Source of the DNA: Nitrospira sp.
GTDB taxonomy: Bacteria; Nitrospirota; Nitrospiria; Nitrospirales; Nitrospiraceae
Length of the DNA stretch: 64,000 bases
Reading direction: 5' to 3'
Assembly: GCA_020846195.1 (NCBI GenBank)
Contig: JADLEJ010000049.1
Span: 62,001 to 126,000, forward strand
The notes beneath the pieces are model-generated. The model worked only from the letters and a program-made list of their open reading frames with translations. It had not been told where the DNA came from and did not search any database. The position numbers and the translations under genes are program-made. Positions within the stretch are counted from its first letter, which is position 1; the number at the start of each line of letters is the position of its first letter. This document shows, piece by piece, positions 52,837 to 60,156 of the stretch.

Positions 52837-53271
52837 CTATTCGCCGCTGATTTGCAACGTGAGGCCGTCCATGCCGGTGACTTTGCTCCGTTGCCCTTTA
52901 TTCAAGGGGGTGGATCCGGCATTTCTGGCCGACCAGGTGGTGCCGCGGAGCTCGACTTTCCCAATCGCGCCGGCGGCGAGTGTGTCGATGGGGATGGCGA
53001 TTTCGCCCAGCATGGAATCGACATCGGGAGGTGTTGTCTTCGAGGCATTGATGCGCGTCAGCAGCGGGCCGCGAAACACGAGCAAGGAGGCGACGGCGAT
53101 GCCGGAGAAGAGCAGCCATTGCGCGGACTCTCCCTGGACCAGGTTTAGTGCCGCAATGGCGCCGACCACCAGGGCGGCAAGGCCGAAAAATAGAATGTAA
53201 AATCCGCCAGGGGTCATCATCTCAGCGCCGAGCAGCAGCAAGCCGAGTAACAACCAGTGCCACCAGATCAT
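52837..53271 (-). CDS. NfeD-like membrane protein
   Basis: 144 aa. Three or four hydrophobic helices (WWHWLLLGLLLLGAEMMTPGGFYILFFGLAALVVGAIAAL read in parts, then WLLFSGIAVASLLVFRG) are followed by a small OB-fold NfeD domain (GKVELRGTTWSARNAG, KVTGMDGLTLQI). It is the short NfeD1b class without a protease domain and acts with the SPFH protein encoded next. ATG 53271 with GAGG upstream is chosen because it begins just before the first helix. The longer frame is rejected. Confidence 0.9.
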   Translation of the reverse strand: MIWWHWLLLGLLLLGAEMMTPGGFYILFFGLAALVVGAIAALNLVQGESAQWLLFSGIAVASLLVFRGPLLTRINASKTTPPDVDSMLGEIAIPIDTLAAGAIGKVELRGTTWSARNAGSTPLNKGQRSKVTGMDGLTLQISGE

Positions 53272-53384
53272 GACGGAACCTCGCCTTGTGCAGTGAGTAA
53301 GCAGAGAGGCTTGAACGATTGACGAAAGTCTAAGCCGGTTTCCGGAGACCGTCAAGCAGAACGCACATTGCCTGGCCGAGAATT

Positions 53385-53413
53385 GATCGCCTGCCGGACC
53401 GATGCTATAGTCC
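53385..53413 (+). promoter_or_regulatory. Promoter of the CARF gene
   Basis: TTGATC (53385-53390), 17 bases, TATAGT (53408-53413). The -10 ends seven bases before the ATG at 53421, and there is no ribosome site, so the transcript should be leaderless. Confidence 0.65.
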
Positions 53414-53420
53414 GCGCGCA

Positions 53421-54677
53421 ATGGCGCATGAACAACCCACCAAAGTGCTGCTGGTCGCCTTCACCGGCGACGCGGCGGCGGCGGTCGCTGTCATCAACCG
53501 GCTGCAGCCGGAGGCGCTCTGCTTTGTCTTGCCGGAATCGGCGAAGACGCTGGTGGAGTCGGCGGTGCAACCGCACATTGAGCACATGCCGCGCCGATGG
53601 GACTGGGTGCCGCTGGCCGATATGCTCGATATGACCGCGTGCCATCGCGTATTGGCGGGTGCGCTGCCGGACTTGCTGAAGACGTGGGAGGTGCACCCTG
53701 GCGATCTGGTGCTCGATCTCACTGGCGCCACTCCGGCCATGGCGGGGGCGTTGACGCTGGTTGCCTTGCCGACGAGTTCTCGGACGGTGGCGCTGCTGCC
53801 GTGGATCGAAGGGCAGGAGGATGAGCCGATTGCGATCGATGGCCGTCCGATGCGCTGGGTGCAGGGCAATCTCTGGGACGATGTGGCGCTGGTCTCGCGA
53901 CACGAGGCCGCCGAGCTGTTCAATCGCGGAATGTATGCCGCTGCCGCGAGACTCTTTCGCGAGATCGAAACCAGGGTGAGCGGTGGGCAGAAGCCGACCT
54001 ATCGCGCCTTTGCCGATCTTGCCGAGGGCTACGAATTCTGGGAGCGGTTTCACTACCGGCAGGCCTGGGACAAACTGAAGACCGCGGCGAAAGCCTTGGA
54101 GATGGCGTCATTGTGGGGCGGCCCTCCAGGGTTGAAAGCGGTGCTTCCGCCTATCAATGCCAACGCGAGCTTTCTGGAAAAGCTGGTGCTGGATCCGGCC
54201 GATGTCAAAGAGTCGCTGGCGCTGGACGTGCTTGCGCATGCCGGACGCCGTCTTCATGCGAGCCACGATCCGGAGGCGGCGATGACTGCGATGGTGCGCG
54301 CGCTCGAAGCGTTCGCACAGAAGCAGCTGTTCAAACAACAGAAGATCAAAACGTGGGACGTGCGCCCCGAACAACTCCCGCCGGCGCTTCAGGATATCTG
54401 CAGGACCAGCTGGCTGGACGATCTTGACGGCAAATACAAACTCCCGCTGCACGGGCAGTTTCGCGTGCTCGCGGCTCTCGGCGATCCACTCGGCCAGGCC
54501 TTTCTGCGCGAGTGGCCGACCATGAAGCCGCTCCTCGACGCTGCCAATCACGGCGTGCTCGGCCACGGCTTTGAGCCGGTCAAGCAGGAGCGGGCGCAGC
54601 AACTGTACGATGTGATTCTGAAGTTGACCGGGGTTTCCGAGAGTTCTCTGCCGAAATTCCCGACGCTCACGCTCTAA
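53421..54677 (+). CDS. CARF-domain protein of the Cas02710 (TIGR02710) family, orphan
   Basis: 418 aa. The N-terminal CARF-like Rossmann domain (about 8-150) shows KVLLVAFTGDAAAAVAVINRL and GDLVLDLTGATPAMAGALTLVAL, where the family has a D-x-TGGTK-like loop. The helical middle has AAELFNRGMYAAAARLF and HDPEAAMTAMVRALEAFAQKQL. The C-terminal HEPN-like end reads AANHGVLGHGFEPV (about 374-386). Relatives bind cyclic oligoadenylate and cut RNA in type III CRISPR. Here no cas gene or array is nearby, and the arginine expected before the HEPN histidine appears to be Ala, so the RNase may be inactive. It is followed directly by ybgC and is probably leaderless. Confidence 0.78.
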   Translation: MAHEQPTKVLLVAFTGDAAAAVAVINRLQPEALCFVLPESAKTLVESAVQPHIEHMPRRWDWVPLADMLDMTACHRVLAGALPDLLKTWEVHPGDLVLDLTGATPAMAGALTLVALPTSSRTVALLPWIEGQEDEPIAIDGRPMRWVQGNLWDDVALVSRHEAAELFNRGMYAAAARLFREIETRVSGGQKPTYRAFADLAEGYEFWERFHYRQAWDKLKTAAKALEMASLWGGPPGLKAVLPPINANASFLEKLVLDPADVKESLALDVLAHAGRRLHASHDPEAAMTAMVRALEAFAQKQLFKQQKIKTWDVRPEQLPPALQDICRTSWLDDLDGKYKLPLHGQFRVLAALGDPLGQAFLREWPTMKPLLDAANHGVLGHGFEPVKQERAQQLYDVILKLTGVSESSLPKFPTLTL

Positions 54678-55088
54678 ATGGAAATCAAAATTTATTACGA
54701 AGACACGGATTGCGGCGGAGTGGTCTACTACGCCAATTATCTGAAGTATTTCGAGCGGGCGCGGACACACTACCTGGAAGAGCGGGGGGTGTCGGTGGCC
54801 GGCCTGATGAACGAGGGGACGGTGTTTGTGGTGGTGCGGGCCGAGTTGGACTATCGGTCCCCCGCGCGATACGGCGACACATTGCTCATCAATACCGTCG
54901 TCTCAGATCTGAGTGTAGCTTCCATGACCTTTACTCATGTAGTGAAGGAGAAAGCAAGCGGGCGTGTCATCGTGGAAGGGTCCGCTCGCCTGGCCGCCAC
55001 GGATGGAAGCGGCAAGGTAAAACGCCTCGACAAGGCCGTCGTTGCCGCCCTCCAGCCTGGAGCCGATAAGGAGTTATGGAATGGATAA
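54678..55088 (+). CDS. ybgC: YbgC/FadM-type acyl-CoA thioesterase
   Basis: 136 aa hot-dog fold. IYYEDTDCGGVVYYANYLKYFERARTHYLEERG holds the catalytic Asp and the conserved TDxxGVVYY block; RAELDYRSPARYGDTLLI follows. It hydrolyses acyl-CoA thioesters and is often linked to the Tol-Pal system, but no tol genes are present here. The ATG follows the CARF-gene stop immediately, so translation is coupled. The stop overlaps the next small gene. Confidence 0.92.
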   Translation: MEIKIYYEDTDCGGVVYYANYLKYFERARTHYLEERGVSVAGLMNEGTVFVVVRAELDYRSPARYGDTLLINTVVSDLSVASMTFTHVVKEKASGRVIVEGSARLAATDGSGKVKRLDKAVVAALQPGADKELWNG

Positions 55089-55194
55089 GCTCGGAACCTG
55101 GCTCGCCGTCACCGGCGTCGCGATCGGATTCATCGTCCTCGGTTGGCTGCTGTTCTCGGAGAACCCGTCGGATAAGACCAAGAAAAAACCATAA
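55081..55194 (+). CDS. 37-aa single-helix membrane protein
   Basis: A very short gene: MDKLGTWLAVTGVAIGFIVL begins a transmembrane helix that continues GWLLFS, with a basic tail (ENPSDKTKKKP). AAGGAG lies seven bases before the ATG, inside ybgC, and the two genes overlap by eight bases. The arrangement (good ribosome site, coupling, positive-inside tail) makes it credible although it has no relatives that I recognise. Confidence 0.65.
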   Translation: MDKLGTWLAVTGVAIGFIVLGWLLFSENPSDKTKKKP

Positions 55195-55213
55195 CCAGCC
55201 TTGTTTTAGTCAT

Positions 55214-55300
55214 GCCTAACATTGGCGCTGTGCCGCATCGACATCGACTATAGCTTTCCAACCAAATGAAGCTGCGGCTAGTACAGGCGAATGGTTAGGC
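55214..55300 (-). other. attC recombination site
   Basis: 87 bases. The outer cores are GCCTAAC and GTTAGGC, matching RYYYAAC and GTTRRRY. Next to them GCCTAACCATTCGCC pairs with the complement of the other end (GCCTAACATTGGCGC) except for one extra C and one mismatch, which mimics the extrahelical base of attC L boxes. A second stem pairs GCCGCA with TGCGGC. The stop codon of the cassette gene lies in the R'' core. Confidence 0.65.
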
Positions 55301-56080
55301 CCTGTTCCCGCTACCGTCAATCGTTGTCACGGTAGTTCCTGCCACAGCAGGGACAAATCTTTGGAATTCATGCCCGGGATACTTCGTCCGGAGTGAAGCA
55401 AGTACGGCCGCATCATCTTTCCTGTCCACATTAGGTTCGACGATGTAGCACAGATCGCTTTCCTCAAGCCGCTGAATATCAACCGCTGCCTCCCGAAGAA
55501 TTCCAAAGAGTGCACTTCGAGAAAATGCCTCGCGTCGCGGTGATAATTCGTTGGGAATTAAATTTAACAACCCATCCAACTCAACAATGCTTCCGTCAAT
55601 ATCTTTGTAGCGCCAATAATCTGCGAAGTCCGCATACACGCAAGGACGAATGCGCTTTTCCCCGTTACTCTGCCCAAAGACCATCCGAATACCCAGAAGG
55701 GTGGCCACCAACTGCTCTCGCGCGCCTTGAACAAAAGGGCTCGAGTCGGCCCGATACCACAACACACGGAAATCTGTCGGAGCCGCCAGGTTTATGAGTT
55801 GCTCTCTTGCCCTCTTGATGTCCCTCGAGAGCCAGTTCTGCTTATCAAGCGGGATCAGCATCGAGTCAGTTTTGCCGATACCTACTGATTCCATCTTTAA
55901 GCGTAGTTCTGCGTGCAGCTCGCGGGTCTTTACTTCAAAGTAATAGACCTCTGCATCTTTGGTTGCATGCAGATCGGGCTTCGATAATTTCGGATCTTCC
56001 TGAATGCGCTCAACCGTGAAGTTCAGAGCCTCAAGCCTCTTTTTGACTGCGTCCTCGTCGCTCCCAACTGGTTCAGTCAT
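55295..56080 (-). CDS. Cassette-borne PD-(D/E)XK nuclease-like protein
   Basis: 261 aa. Near the N terminus KPDLHATKDAEVYYFEVKTREL gives Pro35-Asp36, then Glu49-x-Lys51, the PD-(D/E)XK nuclease spacing, preceded by an amphipathic helix (VKKRLEALNFTVERIQED). The rest (about 80-255) is not recognised and includes DFRVLWYRADSSPFVQGAREQL. DNA or RNA cleavage is inferred from the motif; a defence role is possible since cassettes often carry such genes. No promoter is evident. The cassette core GTTAGGC itself may serve as ribosome site (AGG seven bases before the ATG). Codon use is less GC-biased than that of the neighbours. Confidence 0.75.
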   Translation of the reverse strand: MTEPVGSDEDAVKKRLEALNFTVERIQEDPKLSKPDLHATKDAEVYYFEVKTRELHAELRLKMESVGIGKTDSMLIPLDKQNWLSRDIKRAREQLINLAAPTDFRVLWYRADSSPFVQGAREQLVATLLGIRMVFGQSNGEKRIRPCVYADFADYWRYKDIDGSIVELDGLLNLIPNELSPRREAFSRSALFGILREAAVDIQRLEESDLCYIVEPNVDRKDDAAVLASLRTKYPGHEFQRFVPAVAGTTVTTIDGSGNRA

Positions 56081-56093
56081 ATGTGTGCCTAAC

Positions 56094-56552
56094 TAGTAAG
56101 TCTGCTGCGGACTACCCACGCACCCTAATAACTGGCAAGTCTACTTGAGAATCCAGCGCTTGTTCAAATTTCGTCCTGTTCCACTGACAGCATGGGCAGC
56201 GACTCCTGCAGCCCATCAGTCCGCAGTATATCTTTGCCATGGATCTTTCCTGTCACAATCGATCCGCGGGCCTACTGCTTCCACCGCAGTTCAGAAGGAG
56301 CTGGAACGAGGATATTCTGAATTCCGAATAGTAATCGGCTATGTTGCCTGCCAAGAATGTTGGGCCTTCCGATAGTTCTGCTATCTCGACGCTCGGTATT
56401 GACGATGGATTTGCTATTCCGACGCCACTTGCGGTCATATAACAAGCTGATTTTCTTGTCTGTTCATATGCTTTGCGATCCAGGCCCATCGTATAGCTAA
56501 TTCATTTCTGCTGCCAATCAATGCGGACGATGAATTGGGTGAACCACCGGGG
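56094..56552. other. Gene-poor accessory spacer
   Basis: About 460 bases with lower GC and no credible gene. A 9-bp inverted repeat (CTGCGGACT near 56106 and AGTCCGCAG near 56220) spans part of it. GTTGGGC at 56359-56365 resembles an attC core, but no partner core is found. It may be remnant cassette DNA. Confidence 0.4.
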
Positions 56553-56849
56553 TCATTTTCGGCTGCTCCACATGTCAGGTGCTCGGTGAAGGTGCAGAAC
56601 GGCAAGAATCTTCACGTCTTGCGCTTCGACGAGGAAATACACTCCATAAGGGAAGCGGTGGAGAAGGGCTCGGCGAACGGTATGTTCCAGCTGCGGGAAT
56701 TGTTGAGGGTTCTCACTGATTCTCTGAAACACCCGTTCGAGTTCGTTGAGGAAGTCTACGCCAAGCCTAGGCTTCTGGTCCTCGTACCACAGCGTTGCGG
56801 CTTGGATGTCCAGATCCGACTGAGGTTGGACGACAAGGCGTCGAGCCAT
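56553..56849 (-). CDS. ParE/RelE-family toxin
   Basis: 98 aa. MARRLVVQPQSDLDIQAATLWYEDQKPRLGVDFLNELERVFQRISENPQQFP is the ParE-like beginning; ALLHRFPYGVYFLVEAQDVKILAVLHLHRAP is the usual end. ParE relatives poison gyrase and RelE relatives cut mRNA on ribosomes; this one resembles the ParE side. It follows its antitoxin gene by eight bases. The pair lies in accessory DNA, as is common for such modules. Confidence 0.88.
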   Translation of the reverse strand: MARRLVVQPQSDLDIQAATLWYEDQKPRLGVDFLNELERVFQRISENPQQFPQLEHTVRRALLHRFPYGVYFLVEAQDVKILAVLHLHRAPDMWSSRK

Positions 56850-56857
56850 GAGTCAGG

Positions 56858-57097
56858 TCAGCGATCCCGCAACTTGCGCTCGATATTCGTACGAACTTCT
56901 GACCAGGGGCGACCTGCGGTTGGATTGGTTTTGTACGTTTCTAGTCGTTCGAGGATGACACGCTGGTGCCATTCGGGCACTGGGACTTGTTCCGGGCTTG
57001 CAGCAATTCGATCCCACAGCGATTGGATATAGTCGATCTGTTCGTCGAGAGGGAGTTTGTCGAATCCTGGAGGAGGGAGAGGGATGACCTTGGACAT
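56858..57097 (-). CDS. Addiction-module antitoxin (PF09720 type)
   Basis: 79 aa. MSKVIPLPPPGFDKLPLDEQIDYIQSLWDRIAASPEQVPVPEWHQRVILERLETYKTNPTAGRPW shows the LPxDEQ-x(8)-LWDxI and P-W-E/S-V pattern of the putative addiction module component family. It should neutralise the toxin encoded next. ATG 57097 has AGAGGA eight bases upstream; the longer frame is rejected. The promoter at 57119-57146 precedes it. Confidence 0.88.
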   Translation of the reverse strand: MSKVIPLPPPGFDKLPLDEQIDYIQSLWDRIAASPEQVPVPEWHQRVILERLETYKTNPTAGRPWSEVRTNIERKLRDR

Positions 57098-57118
57098 TTG
57101 TACGTTCCTCTTACTAAA

Positions 57119-57146
57119 AGTATACCGTAATCTAGGGGGCAAGCAA
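57119..57146 (-). promoter_or_regulatory. Promoter of the toxin-antitoxin pair
   Basis: On the minus strand TTGCTT (57141-57146), 16 bases, TATACT (57119-57124). The -10 lies in a GTATAC palindrome, which could be bound by the antitoxin or complex for autoregulation. Confidence 0.5.
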
Positions 57147-57203
57147 AGTTTTCTGATGGGCGCTGTTATGGCAGCCAGCCTGGTTGTCCCGAGCCCGTTA
57201 GGT

Positions 57204-57776
57204 TCAAGGCTTGCTATACCCTTCCTGCTTCAGCACCTCCGCCACATTCTTTCCATTCACAAACACATCGGCGACGGTGCGGCCGTAGACATCCTGGCCA
57301 TGCGGCACGATGCGGATGGGGCCTTCTTTAAGAAGTTGCTCCAGCCGTTGTCGGGCTTCGGGGCCGCGCGGTTCGTTCAGTTCAGGGGTATCGATGCCGC
57401 GAAGTCTGATGCGCTCCGGTCCCATGCGCAGCGTATCGCCGTCGATAGTACGGATCGACTGGCTGGTTGGAGTTCTTCTCCCGGAGATCCGGCCCAAGGC
57501 AGAGGGGCTGGCGTTTTTCTGGCGAGGCGCGATTTTGTAGCGGCCTTTCGGAAGCTTGTGCGGATGACTACCGGAAGGGCGGCGTTGGCGATGGGGTTGC
57601 AGGGTCGAAGAAGGAGAATTTTCGTTGAACGCCGGGTTCCAACACAGGTCGCAATTTTTCTGAAGGGTCGATTCTTCACTGGAGGCTGAGAGTCGATAGG
57701 CTTGAGCCAAGTCCCACCAGAATGTTGACCAGCTCAGAAAGCACAATGTCATGATGGCTGTGAAATTAAGATGCAT
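57204..57776 (-). CDS. Secreted staphylococcal-nuclease-like (thermonuclease) protein
   Basis: 190 aa. A signal peptide (to about 26, WWDLAQA) is followed by about 80 residues of basic, low-complexity linker (RQRRPSGSHPHKLPKGR). The SNase domain runs from about 108: IRTIDGDTLRMGPERIRLRGIDTPELNEP, then DVYGRTVADVFVNGKNVAEVLKQEGYSK. Catalytic Arg, Glu and Arg (RLRGIDTPE, YGRTVA) and the calcium Asp are conserved. The domain appears shortened after KQEGYSKP, as it lacks the last helix of larger homologues. An extracellular or periplasmic nuclease of DNA and RNA is expected. Confidence 0.85.
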   Translation of the reverse strand: MHLNFTAIMTLCFLSWSTFWWDLAQAYRLSASSEESTLQKNCDLCWNPAFNENSPSSTLQPHRQRRPSGSHPHKLPKGRYKIAPRQKNASPSALGRISGRRTPTSQSIRTIDGDTLRMGPERIRLRGIDTPELNEPRGPEARQRLEQLLKEGPIRIVPHGQDVYGRTVADVFVNGKNVAEVLKQEGYSKP

Positions 57777-57885
57777 GTCTTCGTGCTAAGCAGGGCTCGT
57801 GCCGTGAGGCGTTCGGTTGACAACGATCAAAACGGCGTGCTGGAATGCCCGCGTTTCACGAACCACGAATCATGGAGGTTGTACG

Positions 57886-58116
57886 ATGGATATGATGGGA
57901 CGGGTGGGGTTGATCGAGGTGCCGATCTTGATCGCCCCGGATCAAAAAGTCTGGATGGATCGCATGATCAAGGAAGGGAAAATTGCGATTCCGCCTGGCG
58001 GGACGCTCGAAAAAGGCTCGCTCTATTCGATGTTTATCAGGATGCTCCTGCATAACGCGAGGGAAGAGCAAAAGCGGCAGGAAATATTAGATATGGACGA
58101 CGAGGACGACGAATAG
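57886..58116 (+). CDS. Small hypothetical protein
   Basis: 76 aa from ATG 57886 with GGAGG eight bases upstream. The sequence MDMMGRVGLIEVPILIAPDQ leads into a basic amphipathic stretch (KVWMDRMIKEGKIAIPPGG) and ends in a very acidic tail (DMDDEDDE). No family recognised. Methionine is frequent. The strong ribosome site supports expression. A cluster of hairpins follows before hemL. Confidence 0.65.
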   Translation: MDMMGRVGLIEVPILIAPDQKVWMDRMIKEGKIAIPPGGTLEKGSLYSMFIRMLLHNAREEQKRQEILDMDDEDDE

Positions 58117-58161
58117 ACGGGTCGATGAAAATAATCGCTAGCGGCGTTCTCACGTCGCTCC

Positions 58162-58290
58162 AGACTTCAACGTACTAGGAAGTACGCCTCAGTCTTTCGC
58201 TCGCTGCGGCCTTGCCGGTCGGTCGTTTTGATCAACCCGCAAGGCCGCAGCTGTATCGAATGGGCTCTGTTTGTATCCAGCGAGATACAA
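58162..58290. repeat. Cluster of three hairpin-forming repeats
   Basis: Three inverted repeats follow each other. The first pairs 58162-58176 with 58181-58195 (15 bp, 4 mismatches, loop AGGA). The second, GCTGCGGCCTTGC (58203-58215) with GCAAGGCCGCAGC (58239-58251), is perfect at 13 bp. The third is TTGTATC (58271-58277) with GATACAA (58284-58290). They fill the spacer between convergent genes and may end both transcripts, or be a REP-like dispersed repeat. Confidence 0.6.
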
Positions 58291-58313
58291 GCTGACGCCA
58301 CACGAGAGACGGA

Positions 58314-59597
58314 CTATAAGCTCTTGAAGGCGGTGTGCGCGGCGCGGATGGTTTTCTCGATGTCCTGGGCGGTGTGGGCGGTGGAGAGAAAAGCCGCTTC
58401 GAATTGCGACGGCGCGAGGTAGATGCCCTGGTCCAGCATCTTATGGAAATACTTTCCGTAGCGCGCGGTATCGGCCTGTTTCACGGTATGCCAATCGCTG
58501 ACCGGCGTTGAGGTAAAGAATGCCGTGAGCATGGACCCGACGCGGGCCTGGATCAGCGGAACGCCGGATTTTTTTGCGGCTTGGTCGATGCCCTTCGCCA
58601 GAGCCGCCGACTGTTCCTCGAGCTTCTTGTAGACGCCTTTTTTCTTCAGCTGTTTCAACGTTTCGATTCCGGCCGATACGGCCAGCGGATTGCCTGAGAG
58701 GGTGCCTGCTTGATAGACGGGTCCTGAAGGCGCGATCAGATCCATGATCTCTTTCCGCCCGCCGTAGGCGCCGACCGGCAGCCCGCCGCCAATGATTTTC
58801 CCCAGGACCGTGAGGTCCGGCGTGATGCCGTAGAGCGCTTGCGCTCCTCCGTAATTCACCCGAAATCCTGAAATCACTTCGTCAAAGACGAGAAGGATGT
58901 CATTCTCTGCCGTCAGCCGGCGCAGAGCGGAGAGAAATTCCGGCGCCGGAGGCACGACGCCCATATTGCCTGCGATCGGTTCCAGAATAATGCAGGCCAG
59001 GTTCTTGCGGTGTTTAGCCACCAATTTTCGCACGGCAGCGATGTCGTTGTAGGGGGCGGTCAGTGTGTGTTTGGCGAAGTCGGCCGGCACGCCTGGCGAA
59101 TCGGGAATGCCTAAAGTTGCCAGACCGGAACCGGCTTTCGCGAGCAGGTAGTCGCTATGCCCGTGGTAGCAGCCTTCGAATTTCAGGATGCTGTCCCGTT
59201 TCGTGAAGCCGCGGGCCACACGAATAGCGCTCATCACGGCTTCTGTGCCGGAGCTGACCAGGCGCACTTTCTCTATGGATGGGAACGCCTCGCGAATCAT
59301 GCGGGCGAGCGTGACTTCCAATTCGGTGGGCGCGCCATAGCTGGTGCCGTTGTCGGCGGCTTTCTTGATCGTTCGGATGACCGCCGGAGCGGCATGTCCC
59401 AGGATCATGGGGCCCCAGGAGAGGACATAGTCGAGATAGGTGTTGCCGTCGGCGTCGTAGAGTTTGGCTCCCTTGGCGCGTGTGATGAACCGGGGCTGCC
59501 CTCCGACGGAACGGAAGGCTCGGACGGGACTATTAACCCCACCGGGAATGAGTTGTTGCGCTGCGGAAAAAAGCTGGGCCGATCGAGTGGTTTTCAT
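58314..59597 (-). CDS. hemL: Glutamate-1-semialdehyde 2,1-aminomutase
   Basis: 427 aa PLP enzyme. It starts MKTTRSAQLFSAAQQLIPGGVNSPVRAF, with VSSGTEAVMSAIRVARGFT, FDEVISGFRVNYGGAQALYGITPDLTVLGKIIGGGLPVGAYGG (the PLP lysine is in GKIIGG) and YQAGTLSGNPLAVSAG in the correct order. It makes 5-aminolevulinate for haem and tetrapyrroles by the C5 pathway. ATG 59597 fits the family N terminus; it lacks a ribosome site, and a promoter ends 11 bases before it. The longer frame to 59630 would include promoter bases. Confidence 0.96.
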   Translation of the reverse strand: MKTTRSAQLFSAAQQLIPGGVNSPVRAFRSVGGQPRFITRAKGAKLYDADGNTYLDYVLSWGPMILGHAAPAVIRTIKKAADNGTSYGAPTELEVTLARMIREAFPSIEKVRLVSSGTEAVMSAIRVARGFTKRDSILKFEGCYHGHSDYLLAKAGSGLATLGIPDSPGVPADFAKHTLTAPYNDIAAVRKLVAKHRKNLACIILEPIAGNMGVVPPAPEFLSALRRLTAENDILLVFDEVISGFRVNYGGAQALYGITPDLTVLGKIIGGGLPVGAYGGRKEIMDLIAPSGPVYQAGTLSGNPLAVSAGIETLKQLKKKGVYKKLEEQSAALAKGIDQAAKKSGVPLIQARVGSMLTAFFTSTPVSDWHTVKQADTARYGKYFHKMLDQGIYLAPSQFEAAFLSTAHTAQDIEKTIRAAHTAFKSL

Positions 59598-59608
59598 AAC
59601 GGGGGCGC

Positions 59609-59637
59609 ACCCTAGCATGCTGCTCTGCATCGGTCAA
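59609..59637 (-). promoter_or_regulatory. Probable hemL promoter
   Basis: On the minus strand TTGACC (59632-59637), 17 bases, TAGGGT (59609-59614), ending 11 bases before the hemL ATG. The leader would be only a few nucleotides. Confidence 0.5.
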
Positions 59638-59872
59638 GAAAGTCTATTCGCGATTGAGGAGAAGCGGGGCTGGCGACCATCGCCTCATCGAGGAGCAAAA
59701 GTGTCTCATGAGATACGGCCCTATCGATTTAGATACGATTGGCTTGATCCTATTGCAACCGGAAGAGGACGATTTACTCGAAAATTCGGTAGGGAGCGAT
59801 AGGCGGCATCACGGCCTAACTCTTGCTGCGTGTATTTGACGAGCGATGCATCGGAGTAATGAGGAGTAAATT

Positions 59873-60136
59873 ATGACGGTGGTGTGTTCATGGTGCCGGC
59901 ATGAAGGATTAGCCGGAGTCTTTGGGGAAAAAGCTCCCTTCGATGACCGGCGGGAGACCCATGGGATTTGTCCGTCGCATCGGATCCAGGTTCGGATCGG
60001 ATGGAGTGAGACAGGATCCGCTCGCAGCGGCGACACGCAGGGGTCGACGACTCTGGACGTCGGCGGGTCTATCGCGCGTTCCGCAGCCCACCTTTTGAGC
60101 GGACTGCGAAACCTTTCTCGGAGAGCCGGGCTGTAG
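59873..60136 (+). CDS. Small cysteine-containing hypothetical protein
   Basis: 87 aa. The N terminus MTVVCSWCRHEGLAGVFGEK has a CxxC pair, and GICPSH follows at about residue 32, giving a possible CxxC-C/H metal site. The second half is polar with a small amphipathic stretch (SIARSAAHLLSGLRNLSRRAGL). GAGGAG stands eight bases before the ATG. No family recognised. It is convergent with the YidB-like gene and follows about 275 bases of gene-free DNA (59598-59872) in which I see only the hemL promoter. Confidence 0.6.
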   Translation: MTVVCSWCRHEGLAGVFGEKAPFDDRRETHGICPSHRIQVRIGWSETGSARSGDTQGSTTLDVGGSIARSAAHLLSGLRNLSRRAGL

Positions 60137-60156
60137 ATTTCCCAGCCGTACGCATT

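Larger units (their letters stand above)
55214..56093 (-). mobile_element. Integron-type gene cassette
   Basis: On the minus strand the unit starts with GTTAGGC (56093-56087) six bases before an ATG, runs through one gene, and ends in an attC-like site whose last core is again GTTAGGC (55220-55214). Equal cores bracketing a single promoterless gene plus attC is the defining layout of an integron cassette. No integrase gene, attI or further cassette is in the window, so it is a lone (SALIN/CALIN-like) cassette inserted behind the ybgC operon. Confidence 0.65.

Noticed and set aside
53421..54677. Presence of a type III CRISPR locus
   Set aside because: The CARF gene prompted a search for repeats and cas genes. 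None are in the window.
56087..56365. A possible second attC (GCCTAAC to GTTGGGC)
   Set aside because: The interval of 279 bases is too long, and the sequences next to the cores do not pair.
56145..56489. Open frames on both strands in the accessory spacer
   Set aside because: No ribosome site or motif. They probably represent decayed or non-coding cassette DNA.
59814..59820. GCCTAAC resembling an attC core (also GTTAGGC near 2546)
   Set aside because: Isolated copies without a paired core. A 7-mer is expected several times by chance in 64 kb.
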